This document shows positions 44,292 to 53,072 of a stretch of 64,000 nucleotides of DNA, one piece after another; the stretch's first letter is position 1, and every line of letters begins with the position of its first letter. The translations under genes were made by a program, and so were the position numbers. The notes below the pieces were generated by a model. The model was not told where the DNA came from and searched no databases. It saw only the letters and a program-made list of their open reading frames with translations. This DNA comes from Caldilineaceae bacterium (GTDB taxonomy: Bacteria > Chloroflexota > Anaerolineae > Caldilineales > Caldilineaceae): contig JAJDTL010000020.1 of NCBI GenBank assembly GCA_022827195.1, positions 124,001 to 188,000 on the forward strand, given 5' to 3'.

Positions 44292-44393
44292 ACGGCCCGG
44301 AGCGAGTGCACTGTGGCCGTTGCAATCAAATGAGCTGATCGTTGCCCCTTCCGGTTTTAATGTCGGGGGACGGAACCGAACGGAGATGACGGG

Positions 44394-45374
44394 ATGACAA
44401 TGAAGATCGCTGTAATTGGGACCGGCGGCGTTGCGGTGAGGAACTATCTGCCCCATATCGCGGAGCGGGGGGATGTCGAGCTCAGCTATCTGAACCGCAC
44501 GCGCAGCAAGGCGGCGGCGGCGGCGGAGCAGTTTGGCGGGCGCGTGGCGGCGGACTCGGCCGACCTGATGTCAGACGAGCCGGACGCCTGTCTCATTTTC
44601 ACCAAGGAGATGGACCGCGTGGAGGCGGCCAATGCGTTGCTGCCTTACAGGCCGAAGCGGCTTTTTTTCGAGAAACCGCTGGCGGCGCGGCACGGGCAGG
44701 CGAACGTGGTGGAGGAGGACTTCTTCGACGCGCGCGATATGCTGCAGGCGGTGCATGGCGCGGGCGTGGAGACGGCGATGGTCTTCAACTACCGTTTCTT
44801 CGACCAAACGCAACTGGCGCGCGAGATTGTCGAGCGGGAGGCGTTCGGGCGTCCTGTGCATTTTACGGGCCTGGTGCACTACAACTGCTGGAGCCATTGC
44901 ATCGACCTGGTGCTGCAGTTTATGGGGCCGGCCGCCAGCATCAGCGCGCAAGCAACGGAGGACTCGGGCAATGTGACGGTGGCGGCGCGCATGACAAACG
45001 ACGCGACCGGCACGCTGATCGGTACCTCCGCCATTGATCTGAAGTTGCCGCTCTACGAGCTGACCTTCGCGTTCGAGCATGGACGGCTGAGCATGCGCGA
45101 CCTGGACGGCGAGATGGAGGTGATCAACTACCGTACGGGCCGGCACGAACGGCACAATCTGACCTTTGACATCTCGCGCTGGGACCAGTACAGGGCTTCG
45201 TTCGGCAAGGCAATCAACGCGTACCTGGACAGTGTGCGCGACGGCGCGCCGCCGCCGATTCCGGGATTAGCGGGCTTGCAGGAACTGCAGTTCGAGGCGG
45301 GGATCAAGCGGGCGATTGCGAGCGGCGCGACGGTGGTGCTGGAGGAGGCGTTTGGGCTCGAAGGCGCCTCCTGA
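44394..45374 (+). CDS. Gfo/Idh/MocA family oxidoreductase (plus strand)
   Basis: 326-residue dehydrogenase with N-terminal KIAVIGTGGVAVRNYLPHIA. The EKP motif is LFFEKPLAARHG (about residue 93) and the substrate domain has VFNYRFFDQTQLAREIVERE and HYNCWSHCIDLVLQFMG. The family His near residue 165 is replaced in context by SHCID, which keeps a His. It is transcribed divergently from the tandem pair and convergent with the DmdA-like gene. GGAG lies nine bases before the ATG. Confidence 0.9.
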   Translation: MTMKIAVIGTGGVAVRNYLPHIAERGDVELSYLNRTRSKAAAAAEQFGGRVAADSADLMSDEPDACLIFTKEMDRVEAANALLPYRPKRLFFEKPLAARHGQANVVEEDFFDARDMLQAVHGAGVETAMVFNYRFFDQTQLAREIVEREAFGRPVHFTGLVHYNCWSHCIDLVLQFMGPAASISAQATEDSGNVTVAARMTNDATGTLIGTSAIDLKLPLYELTFAFEHGRLSMRDLDGEMEVINYRTGRHERHNLTFDISRWDQYRASFGKAINAYLDSVRDGAPPPIPGLAGLQELQFEAGIKRAIASGATVVLEEAFGLEGAS

Positions 45375-45382
45375 GTTCACAG

Positions 45383-45413
45383 TTCAGCCGGCAAGTGTGC
45401 CGCCCTCTGAACG
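45383..45413. terminator. nested hairpin between convergent genes
   Basis: GTTCAG (45383-45388) pairs with CTGAAC (45408-45413), enclosing CGGCA-AGTG-TGCCG. It lies in the 101-base gap between two convergent genes and probably helps end transcription from one or both sides. Confidence 0.45.
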
Positions 45414-45475
45414 GTCCCTTAGGCGGTTCCACCAGATGACGGCGCAATGGGCTTGTCTCAGACAGCCGCAACAAA

Positions 45476-46729
45476 CTAACCCGACTGTTGTAGCTCCGTC
45501 TTGGGCAGCTCCTTCTCCGGATCAACAAACGGTACGCGCACGACTTCGGCGTCGACGATGCCGTCGGCGGGGAGCTGGACTTTGACCTGGGTGCCGCGTT
45601 TCCAGTGGGTGCGCGGCATGACGGTCAGGGCGATGTTGGAACCCTGGGCCGGAGACCAGAAGGCGCTGGTGACGTAGCCGACGTCCTCGCCGGAGTCGCT
45701 GTCCTTGACCAGGTAAAAGTCCTCGTTGTACCAGACGATTGGCTGGCCGCCGACGCGCAGACCGACGAGCCGCTGCTGCACCCCCTCCTGCTTGATCCTC
45801 ACCAACGCCTCTTTGCCGATGAAGTCGCCTTTGTCTAGGTCCACCTGCCAGCCGAGGCGGACTTCGTAGGGGTTGTTCTCGATGTCCATATCCTGGCCGT
45901 AGGAGAGGATGCCTGCCTCGATGCGGCGGATGTGGCTGGGGGCGATGACGCCGAGGTTGAACTCTTCGCCCTGTTCGAGGATGTATGGCCAGACGTCGTC
46001 GGCGTGGAGCATGGCGTCGTGCAGGTAGATCTCGAAGCCGAGCTCGGCGGAGAAGCCGGTGCGCGAGATGGTGACGCGATGGCCGTTGACGGTGTCGTGG
46101 ATCAGGCCGTAGTAGGGGATCTCGCGCACGTGGGAGCCAACCATCTTCTCCAGCAGATCGGCCGACTTGGGGCCCTGGATCTGGACCGGTGAGACGTCAA
46201 GCTCGTGGATGTCGACGTTGAAGCGGCCGGTGGCGTTGACGCCCTGCGCCCAGAGCAGCACGTCCGAGTCGGAGATGCTGAACCAGAACTCGTCATCGGC
46301 GACGTGCAGGAGTACGGGGTCGTTGATGATGCCGCCGTACTGGTTGCAGAGGATGACATAACGGGCCTGCATGGTGGGCAGGAGCGTGTGGACGTCGCGG
46401 GTGATGAGGTAGTCGACGAAGGCGGCGGCGTCGGGTCCTTTGACGCAGATTTGCCGTTCGACGGCGACGTCCCACATGCTGACGTGCTCGGTCAAGAACT
46501 TGTATTCCGCCAGCATGCCACCGTCTTCGGGCTTGATGTAGGCGCGGGGGTGGTACTGGTGGTTGTAGGTCGTGTAGGCCCAGCAGCCGGCGGCCTTGGA
46601 GAGGTGCCACCAGGGCGACTTGCGGATGCGGGTGGAGATGAGCATGCGGGCGTCGCTGTTGCCGCTCTGGCGGAGGTTTATGGGCAGGCGGCGGCGCTTG
46701 AGGCCGTCGATGCGTAGGTTTTGATTCAT
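45476..46729 (-). CDS. aminomethyltransferase-family protein, DmdA-like
   Basis: 417-residue folate-binding GcvT-fold protein. Blocks such as YHPRAYIKPEDGGMLAEY, VSMWDVAVERQICVKG, FWFSISDSDVLLWAQG and DVSPVQIQGPKSADLLEKM resemble dimethylsulfoniopropionate demethylase DmdA more than glycine-cleavage GcvT. The C-terminal part has DKGDFIGKEALVRIK, the usual end domain. Family enzymes pass a methyl or methylene group to tetrahydrofolate. The upstream neighbour is a dimethylglycine dehydrogenase-like flavoprotein, so the substrate could equally be a methylated amine. The start is ATG 46729, with GGAG nine bases upstream. Confidence 0.8.
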   Translation of the reverse strand: MNQNLRIDGLKRRRLPINLRQSGNSDARMLISTRIRKSPWWHLSKAAGCWAYTTYNHQYHPRAYIKPEDGGMLAEYKFLTEHVSMWDVAVERQICVKGPDAAAFVDYLITRDVHTLLPTMQARYVILCNQYGGIINDPVLLHVADDEFWFSISDSDVLLWAQGVNATGRFNVDIHELDVSPVQIQGPKSADLLEKMVGSHVREIPYYGLIHDTVNGHRVTISRTGFSAELGFEIYLHDAMLHADDVWPYILEQGEEFNLGVIAPSHIRRIEAGILSYGQDMDIENNPYEVRLGWQVDLDKGDFIGKEALVRIKQEGVQQRLVGLRVGGQPIVWYNEDFYLVKDSDSGEDVGYVTSAFWSPAQGSNIALTVMPRTHWKRGTQVKVQLPADGIVDAEVVRVPFVDPEKELPKTELQQSG

Positions 46730-46753
46730 GTGGAGAAGCTCCGTGGTTGCTGG

Positions 46754-46781
46754 TTTTCAGTTTTGAGTTTCTAGTTTTTAG
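46754..46781 (-). repeat. heptanucleotide repeats (CTNRAAA) before the DmdA-like gene
   Basis: Read on the minus strand, four heptads in phase, CTAAAAA, CTAGAAA, CTCAAAA and CTGAAAA, occupy the gap upstream of the DmdA-like gene. They match the short tandem heptamer type seen in several bacterial groups and recur before the neighbouring flavoprotein gene. Confidence 0.75.
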
Positions 46782-46802
46782 TGGCTGTTGGCCGGCAGGA
46801 TC

Positions 46803-49262
46803 TTATGCCTTCATCCTTTTACCGTGCGGGTCGTATAGGGGCTCTTTTGCGACCGTTGCGGGAAGACGTTCGCCGAAGTAGAGGATATCGACGGTTGTCC
46901 CGATTGCGGCGAAGGCGATTGGCAGGTAGCCATAGACGATGCCGCGGCCGATGGTGTGGCCGTAGTTGGCGCTGGTCACATAGCCCAGCACGCGCTCGCC
47001 GTCCATGATCGGTTCTTTGCCCATGACGACGGCGTCGGGGTTGTCGAGGGTCATGCAGCAGAGCTGGCGCGTGTTGCCCTGCGCGCGAAGACATGCCAGT
47101 GCATCGCGGCCGATGAAGCTGTCCTTTTCCATGCGCACGGCGAAGCCGATGCGCGCTTCGTAGGGATTGTACTCGGTGTGGATGTCCTGGCCCCAGAGGC
47201 GGTAGCCCTTTTCGAGGCGGAGCGAGTCGAAGGCGCCGCCGCCGGCTGCGATCAGGCCGAGGGGCCGGCCAGCCTCCCAGAGGATGTCCCATAAACGCAG
47301 GCCCTGGTCGACCGGCGTGTAGAGCTCCCAGCCGAGCTCGCCGACGTAGGAGATGCGCAGCGCCAGGACCGGCAGCTCGGCGACGGTGATGTGCTGCGCG
47401 GTCAGGTAGGGGAAGGCGGCGTTGCCCAGGTCGTCTTCGCAGACGCGGTTGAGCAGGTCGCGGGCGCGCGGCCCCCAGAGGCCGAGGCAGGACAATCCAG
47501 CTGAGAAGTCGCTCAGGCTGACCGAGCCGTCGTGCGGCAGGTGTGTTTCGATCCAGTCCAGGTCGTGGAGGCCCATGGCGCCGCCGGTGACGATCATGAA
47601 GCGGTCCTCGCCCAAGCGGGTGACGGTCAGGTCGCACTTGATGCCGCCGTTGGGCGTCAGCATGGCGGTGTAGGTGATGGCGCGGTCCGGCCTGTCAATT
47701 TGATTGGAGGCGAGGCGTTGGAGCGCGGGCAGCGCGCCGGGGCCGGTCAGCTCGAATATGGCGAAGGGGGTGAGGTCGAAGAGGGCCGCCCGTTCACGCG
47801 TGGCAGCGTGTTCGGCGGCGACGGCAGGCGACCATTCCTGTGCGGTCCAGCCGTCGCGGGCTGCGCCGTTTACGGTCAAGTCGTCGAGTAAAGCGCGGTT
47901 CGTGTCGTACCACTGGGGGCGTTCCCAGCCGGCGTCTTCGAAGAAGACCGCGCCCAGCTCCCGCTGGCGTGGATGGTAGGGCGAAAGGCGCAGGTTGCGG
48001 GGATGGGTCATCTGCTGGCGGGGGTGGATGATGTCGTAGACTTCGCGGTACTGCTGGGCGGCACGGGCGCGGACATAGGGGCGGCTGAGGGCGTGCGGGT
48101 GGAAGCGTCGGATGTCGCATTCGTGCAGGTCGACGCCGGGGTCGCCGGTGGCAATCCATTGGGCGACGGCCTGACCGACGCCGCCGGCGTGCGTGATCCA
48201 GACGGCCTGGGCCGACCAGAAGCCGGGCAGCTGGGGGGACTCGCCCAGCACGGGGAAGCCGTCGTTGGTGAAGGAGAAGATGCCGTTGAGTTTGCTTGCC
48301 AGGGTCGCGTTTCTGAGGCAAGGCATCAGATCGCCGGCCGCGGTCATGGCTGGCTGGAAGTGTTGCGGGGGAAAGGGCATTTCAGCCGGCGGCATGCCCG
48401 CGACGGCATCGTCGGGGAGGTCGTCGGCGTCGAGAAGAAGGGGTTCGTGCAGGTAGGAGCCGATGCCGATGCTTTCGCCGACCTGGCGGAAGTACATGGC
48501 CTTGTCCTGATGGCGCAGGAGGGGGAGGGAGACCTCTTCGGTCGCGCCGGCCAGCTCGGGCAGCGGGTCGGTTACGGCGTAGAGGTGCTGCATCGGCGAC
48601 AGGGGGATGAGCACGTCCGCCATGCCGCCGACTTTTGGCGCCCAGATGCCGGCGGCGGCAACCACGAGGTCGGTCTTGATTTCGCCCTGGCTTGTATGCA
48701 CGGCGGTTACGCGGCCGTTGTCGATGCCGAAGCCGGTGACTCTGGTATGGCCGAAGAATTGTGCGCCGTTCTGTTCGGCCGCGCGCGCCATGGCCGCGGC
48801 GGGCCTGGTCGCCTTCGTGTGGATGTCGGAGGGGACGTAGAGGGCGCCGAGGATTCGGTTGGAGAGGAGGGGGAAGCGGGCGCGCGCCTCTTCCGGGTTG
48901 AGCAGGTGGCATTCGACGCCCCAGGCGAGGCCGTAGCCTTGCTTTCGTTTTAGGTCGATGAGGCGTTCGGGGGTCCAGGCTACCTCGAGGCTGCCGACCG
49001 TTTTGGCGCAGGGCTGGCCGTCGAGTTGCATGCTTGTCCAGAGCTCGACGGTGCGGCGCGCGAATCCGGTCATGGTCTTGGAGGCATTGACCTGGAAGAC
49101 GAGGCCGGGCGCGTGGGAGGTCGAGCCGCCGGTCTCAAAGAGCGGCCCCTGGTCGACGACGACGATTTCGCGCCAGCCGAGTTTCGACAGGTGGTATGCG
49201 ACGCTGCAGCCGGCGATGCCGGCGCCGATGATTACCGCGCGGGCGCGGGTTGGCAAGGACAT
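46803..49262 (-). CDS. dimethylglycine/sarcosine dehydrogenase-like flavoprotein
   Basis: 819-residue two-part enzyme. Residues 1-390 are an FAD-dependent oxidase domain with ARAVIIGAGIAGCSVAYHLS and STSHAPGLVFQV, where the His corresponds to the covalent flavin attachment site of dimethylglycine and sarcosine dehydrogenases. Residues 430-819 are the folate-binding GcvT-like part (FDLTPFAIFELTGPGALPAL, GELGWELYTP, KDSFIGRDALACL). It demethylates an N-methyl amine and passes the one-carbon unit to tetrahydrofolate. Together with the homocysteine methyltransferase-like gene at 31 kb it suggests glycine betaine use. The start is ATG 49262 with no clear ribosome site because heptad repeats fill the leader. 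Confidence 0.88.
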   Translation of the reverse strand: MSLPTRARAVIIGAGIAGCSVAYHLSKLGWREIVVVDQGPLFETGGSTSHAPGLVFQVNASKTMTGFARRTVELWTSMQLDGQPCAKTVGSLEVAWTPERLIDLKRKQGYGLAWGVECHLLNPEEARARFPLLSNRILGALYVPSDIHTKATRPAAAMARAAEQNGAQFFGHTRVTGFGIDNGRVTAVHTSQGEIKTDLVVAAAGIWAPKVGGMADVLIPLSPMQHLYAVTDPLPELAGATEEVSLPLLRHQDKAMYFRQVGESIGIGSYLHEPLLLDADDLPDDAVAGMPPAEMPFPPQHFQPAMTAAGDLMPCLRNATLASKLNGIFSFTNDGFPVLGESPQLPGFWSAQAVWITHAGGVGQAVAQWIATGDPGVDLHECDIRRFHPHALSRPYVRARAAQQYREVYDIIHPRQQMTHPRNLRLSPYHPRQRELGAVFFEDAGWERPQWYDTNRALLDDLTVNGAARDGWTAQEWSPAVAAEHAATRERAALFDLTPFAIFELTGPGALPALQRLASNQIDRPDRAITYTAMLTPNGGIKCDLTVTRLGEDRFMIVTGGAMGLHDLDWIETHLPHDGSVSLSDFSAGLSCLGLWGPRARDLLNRVCEDDLGNAAFPYLTAQHITVAELPVLALRISYVGELGWELYTPVDQGLRLWDILWEAGRPLGLIAAGGGAFDSLRLEKGYRLWGQDIHTEYNPYEARIGFAVRMEKDSFIGRDALACLRAQGNTRQLCCMTLDNPDAVVMGKEPIMDGERVLGYVTSANYGHTIGRGIVYGYLPIAFAAIGTTVDILYFGERLPATVAKEPLYDPHGKRMKA

Positions 49263-49267
49263 GGGAG

Positions 49268-49302
49268 TTTCTAGTATTGCGTTTTCAGTTTCTAGTTTTC
49301 AA
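49268..49302 (-). repeat. heptanucleotide repeats at the flavoprotein gene start
   Basis: Five heptads in phase on the minus strand (TTGAAAA, CTAGAAA, CTGAAAA, CGCAATA, CTAGAAA) end six bases before the ATG at 49262. They replace a normal ribosome-binding region. Confidence 0.75.
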
Positions 49303-49582
49303 ACCAGGGTGTTTTCCTGAAGGGATCAAGGATTTCGTACTGTAGAGCGCTCGGCCGAAATGCCGGTGAATCCTTTGTGTCGTCTTTCCGAGACGTCGGG
49401 GTTTCAAATGGAATCTACTGCATTTCCCTTTAGAAACCGAGAGTTTCGATTTCTTTACCTCTCAGATCGATCCTGGTATGTGTGGCGGTTGGTCCCATGT
49501 TTTGCATGTTTGTGAGGCTGACATGGCGGTTGTCCGGCCAGTCTTCCTTATGGGACCGAAATCTTCGCGTTTTGGCGTGAAA

Positions 49583-49600
49583 GGGGGACATATGTCCCCC
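49583..49600. repeat. perfect 18-bp palindrome
   Basis: GGGGGACATATGTCCCCC reads the same on both strands. Its right half starts the adjoining 10-base tandem repeat. It could be a protein-binding site or part of a mobile repeat. Confidence 0.7.
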
Positions 49601-49632
49601 AATGTCCCCCAATGTCGTCCAATGTCGCCCTA
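49593..49632. repeat. 10-bp tandem repeat, four units
   Basis: TGTCCCCCAA occurs twice, then TGTCGTCCAA and TGTCGCCCTA, all in phase. The first unit overlaps the right arm of the palindrome. A run of T follows the array on the plus strand. Confidence 0.8.
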
Positions 49633-49718
49633 AATTTTTTTTCCGAAGGGGGATGTTCGGTGCCGGAATTGGCGGTATTTCGGGTGTATTCCGGGCATAT
49701 TTCGGCGGTTGGAATCGC

Positions 49719-49819
49719 ATGACATTTACAGAGTAGCAGGTTTTTCGGGCTCCCGCAGGAAACTGCGCGCAATTGGTTGGTAGCGTCGGGTTGATAGGCA
49801 TGACAGTTACAGCGTAGCA
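49719..49819. repeat. pair of 20-bp direct repeats 81 bases apart
   Basis: ATGACATTTACAGAGTAGCA at 49719-49738 recurs as ATGACAGTTACAGCGTAGCA at 49800-49819 with two changes. Both are preceded by GGTTG-like sequence. No gene explains them. Confidence 0.7.
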
Positions 49820-50067
49820 CGGTTGGAACGCTTTTGCACGCGATTTCACTTTTTTGGCCAATTTTCGTTGTTCGTCCCTGGTGTCTCATAGGGTCCCTCT
49901 TCAGGCGGCGGATAGTCGGAAGAGGGGCAGCCTGGATTGATCGGCGATCCGGCGGCATGGCCGTAGAGCAAAGCCTCCCGGCTTCATTGGGGAAGCGGTC
50001 CGGTTCTCAGTTGGAGTCGGTTGCAAGCAGCCACTGGGGCGCTGAATGCGTCAAGGTGAATCTGCAT

Positions 50068-51075
50068 TCAGGCCATGATGCTGAGCTTCTCGTAGGGGAC
50101 GGCGAGTCGCAGCGGCTGGTCGTTGAAGAAGCGCTGGATGTCGCGGGCGATCTCTTCAACCAGACGCAGGCGGCTCTCGGAAGTATGGCCGGAGACGTGG
50201 GGGGAGAGAAAGACGTTGTCGAGATCGCGCAGGCGATGGTCGGCGGGCAGGGGTTCGGGCTCGAATACGTCGATGAAGGCGTTGAAGCGGTTTTTCTGCA
50301 GCTCGGCTGTCAGGGCGTCCTGGTCGAGCACCCAGGTACGGGCGGTGTGAACGAAGAGGGCGCCGTCGCGAATCGACTCGAAATGGGCGCGGGTGATCAT
50401 GCGCCTGGTTTCGGGTGTGATCGGCGCATGGACCGAGATGATGTCGGCGGCTGCGAAGAGTTCCTCCAGCGTAACGGGACGCACGTCGAGCAGGCGGGCG
50501 TCTTCGTCGCTCAGATAGGGGTCGTAAACCATGACGTCGCAGCCGAACGGTTTGAGGAGGCCGATGACGCGGCGGCCGACCATGCTGGCAGAGACGATGC
50601 CGATTTTTTTGGCGTAGAGGGAGTGGCCAAAATGCTCATCTGCGCTTTTCCAGCCGCGCTCCTGTTTCATCACCCGCTCGTAGCGGAGGAGGTTGCGCTG
50701 TCCGCTGAGCATGGCCCAGAGGGTGTATTCGGCGACGGATTCTGCGATTACGTCGGCGGCGCTGAGGAGGACGATACCGCGTTCGTGGCCGGCGGGGGCG
50801 AGACGGGTCTTGACCGAGCCGGCGGCGTGGCCGACGATCTGAAGTTCGTCTGCCGCGGCGACGTGCTCCTCGGTGATCTGGGGCGAGCCCCAGGAGGTGA
50901 TGACGGCGGCGGCGCCGGGGAGCATTTCGAGGAGCTCGTCGCAGGTGTAGTTGCGGCCCGTTTCGTTCCAGAATACGGTGCCGAGGCTCTCCAGGATGGC
51001 GACAGCCTGCGGGGAGAGGATGTTTTCGGAGAGGCCGGCCGGGGGCAGGTATAGGATTTTGCGATTCTGTGCCAT
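50068..51075 (-). CDS. D-isomer-specific 2-hydroxyacid dehydrogenase
   Basis: 335-residue NAD-dependent dehydrogenase. The nucleotide-binding domain has KKIGIVSASMVGRRVIGLLKPFG, where the usual GxGxxG is altered to SASMVG. Family residues include Arg in VHTARTWVLDQDAL, Glu in FEPEPLPADH and His in LSPHVSGHT. It reduces or oxidises a 2-hydroxy acid. The changed glycine motif may alter cofactor choice. It is the last gene after the sugar permeases, with a nine-base gap, so it probably acts on a product of the imported sugar. Confidence 0.87.
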   Translation of the reverse strand: MAQNRKILYLPPAGLSENILSPQAVAILESLGTVFWNETGRNYTCDELLEMLPGAAAVITSWGSPQITEEHVAAADELQIVGHAAGSVKTRLAPAGHERGIVLLSAADVIAESVAEYTLWAMLSGQRNLLRYERVMKQERGWKSADEHFGHSLYAKKIGIVSASMVGRRVIGLLKPFGCDVMVYDPYLSDEDARLLDVRPVTLEELFAAADIISVHAPITPETRRMITRAHFESIRDGALFVHTARTWVLDQDALTAELQKNRFNAFIDVFEPEPLPADHRLRDLDNVFLSPHVSGHTSESRLRLVEEIARDIQRFFNDQPLRLAVPYEKLSIMA

Positions 51076-51084
51076 GCGAGTGTA

Positions 51085-51939
51085 TCAGCCTTTCACGCCG
51101 CTCAGGGAGATGCCGCGTATAATGTAGCGCTGCATGAGGACAAAGACGAGCAGGGTCGGCAGGAAGCCGATAACGGCGCCCGACATATCCAGTCCAGCGT
51201 CGCCGCCGGCGCGGGCCACGGTGCCAAGCCCGACGGTGAGGGTGCGCATATCTGACTTGGAAGTGACGATCATTGGATAGAAGAAGGAGTTCCAGTTGCC
51301 CATGAAGCGGAGGACAGCCAGCGTCGCCATGGTGGGTACGACCTGCGGCATCAGTACGTGCCACCAGTTCTGCCAGAGATTGGCGCCATCGATGGTTCCG
51401 GCATCGTCATAGTCGCGGGGGATGCTCAAATAGGCCTGGCGCAGCAGGAAGGTCCCGAAAATGGATGCGAACCAAGGTCCGATCAGGGCTGTATAGGTGT
51501 TCACAAGCCCCAGCTGCGAGAGAACGACGAACTGCGGCACAATCAGAGCTGTATCCGGCATGATTAGAATGCCCAGAAACAGTACAAAGATAACGTTCTT
51601 GCCCCAGAATTCCCCCCTGGCAAAGGCGAAGCCGGCCATACTCGAGGTGATCACCCCGCCCAGGGTTGAAATGACCGCGACATAGACACTGTTGAACAGC
51701 CAGCGTAGTGCGTCTGTCCTGGCAAAAAGTGTCTGGAAGTTCTCCAGAGTGATCGGCGTTGGGATCAGTTCGATTGGGAAGGTGATAAAGCGGATGTTCT
51801 GGGTGAGAGAAACCGACAGCATTATGAGAAAGGGCCCAACGGTTGTGACCGCCACCGCGGCCATGAGCAAGTAGATGATCGTCTCTCGAATCGGGTTGGG
51901 TTTTTCGACTGAGGCGCTGCTGGTTTCGGAAACAGACAT
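51085..51939 (-). CDS. carbohydrate ABC transporter permease, MalG type
   Basis: 284-residue inner-membrane permease with about six helices. The EAA loop is ARAGG-proximal in position: IPRDYDDAGTIDGANLWQNWW, the diagnostic MalG sequence around residue 180. The C-terminus (LLVFVLMQRYIIRGI) is typical. It pairs with the MalF-type permease encoded 102 bases upstream and the binding lipoprotein beyond. The ligand is a sugar or sugar-like compound of unknown identity. The ATPase subunit is not encoded here, as is common for this transporter class. Confidence 0.93.
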   Translation of the reverse strand: MSVSETSSASVEKPNPIRETIIYLLMAAVAVTTVGPFLIMLSVSLTQNIRFITFPIELIPTPITLENFQTLFARTDALRWLFNSVYVAVISTLGGVITSSMAGFAFARGEFWGKNVIFVLFLGILIMPDTALIVPQFVVLSQLGLVNTYTALIGPWFASIFGTFLLRQAYLSIPRDYDDAGTIDGANLWQNWWHVLMPQVVPTMATLAVLRFMGNWNSFFYPMIVTSKSDMRTLTVGLGTVARAGGDAGLDMSGAVIGFLPTLLVFVLMQRYIIRGISLSGVKG

Positions 51940-52041
51940 CTGGAGAGCTCCAAGGCGATCGGTCCAGGGTTAAAGAGTCAGGCGCCGGCCTATTCCGACG
52001 AGGGCTATCCCCGATGACCGGCGATTCTCCTTACAAATCAG

Positions 52042-52959
52042 CTAATACACGTCCTCACCAAAACGCAGATATCGGGACTGAATCAGTGCGATTATCAGAA
52101 TTATCAGGAAGAAGAGTATTGAGAGGGCGGACGCGTAACCGAAGCGGCCGAAGTTAAAGGCTTCGTTATAGATCTGGTAGACCACGGTCGTTGTGGAATT
52201 TACAGGTCCGCCGCCTGTCAGAATGAAGATTGAACCGAAGACTTGCAGTGCGCCGATGGTGGCGATCACGATGATAAAGGCCGCGGTCGGGCGCAGCAGT
52301 GGAATGGTTACGTAGCGGTGAAGACGCCATCCGTTGGCGCCATCCACTTTGGCGGCATCATAGAGTTCATTGGGTATCGCTTGCAGCCCGGCCAGCCAGA
52401 TGACCATGAAGTAACCGAACGCCTCCCACAGACTGATCCCGACAATGCTGGGCATGGCCTGGTACACGTCGATCAGCCATCGCTGGGGCGGGATGCCGAC
52501 AAGCCCAATCAGAAAGTTGAGGGGGCCATCGGGGCGCGGTGAAAGGAAGCGGCGAAAGATCAGGGCAAGGACCGCGACCGACGTAATGTTGGGGAGAAAG
52601 TAGATTGCGCGGAAGGCTTTCATACCCCGCAGCGGCCGGTTTACGAGCACAGCAACACCTAGAGAAATCCCCACCAGGAGGGGGATATACATCAGGGTGA
52701 ACCAGGCCGTGTTGAGCATGGCCTTGTGGAGCTTGGCATCGGTCAGCATCGTGATGAAATGCGCGAATCCGACGAATTCACGTGTCGAGAGCAGATCGGT
52801 CTTCAAGACACTGTAGCGGAACATCGATAGCCAAGGTACCAGGTTGAAGACCAGGAAGACAACGGCGTTGATGATGATAAAGGGATACCAGGGCAGGGAA
52901 CGCCGAAGTCGTCTGAGGAATTGGGAGGTTGCGCGCTGGGATGGGCTCGCAACAGCCAT
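52042..52959 (-). CDS. carbohydrate ABC transporter permease, MalF type
   Basis: 305-residue permease with about six helices. The EAA-type loop appears as IPNELYDAAKVDGANGWRLH (about residue 195) with LPNITSVAVLALIFRRF earlier. ATG 52959 has GGAG nine bases upstream. It lies downstream of the binding-protein gene, from which it is separated by a strong hairpin with a T-run, so its transcript is expected to be less abundant than that of the binding protein. Confidence 0.93.
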   Translation of the reverse strand: MAVASPSQRATSQFLRRLRRSLPWYPFIIINAVVFLVFNLVPWLSMFRYSVLKTDLLSTREFVGFAHFITMLTDAKLHKAMLNTAWFTLMYIPLLVGISLGVAVLVNRPLRGMKAFRAIYFLPNITSVAVLALIFRRFLSPRPDGPLNFLIGLVGIPPQRWLIDVYQAMPSIVGISLWEAFGYFMVIWLAGLQAIPNELYDAAKVDGANGWRLHRYVTIPLLRPTAAFIIVIATIGALQVFGSIFILTGGGPVNSTTTVVYQIYNEAFNFGRFGYASALSILFFLIILIIALIQSRYLRFGEDVY

Positions 52960-52981
52960 GATCAGTTTCTCCATTCGGAAC

Positions 52982-53036
52982 AAAAAAACGCAGAGTTGTT
53001 GAGACGGGGGCCATCCCGTTTCTCAACAACTCTGCG
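52982..53036 (-). terminator. strong hairpin with T-run between binding protein and permease
   Basis: On the minus strand CGCAGAGTTGTTGAGA at 53036-53021 pairs with its exact complement 52989-53004, extended by a CGGG pair after a two-base bulge, and is followed by seven T (52988-52982). This is an intrinsic-terminator layout inside the operon, so partial readthrough would set permease levels below binding-protein levels. Confidence 0.8.
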
Positions 53037-53072
53037 ATCTATGCTGGGCTTATCCTGGCGGAGATGGCTCCG

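Larger units (their letters stand above)
49303..50067. other. 765-base gene-free stretch with several repeats
   Basis: No credible coding region is seen. Two overlapping minus-strand frames of about 140 codons read across the repeats and lack any domain. The stretch holds a palindrome, a 10-base tandem repeat and a pair of 20-base direct repeats, listed separately. It separates the methyl-amine genes from the sugar importer operon. Confidence 0.6.

Noticed and set aside
49430-49958. two overlapping minus-strand frames of about 140 codons
   Set aside because: They read across the palindrome and tandem repeats, share repeated peptide words because of the DNA repeats, and have no domain.
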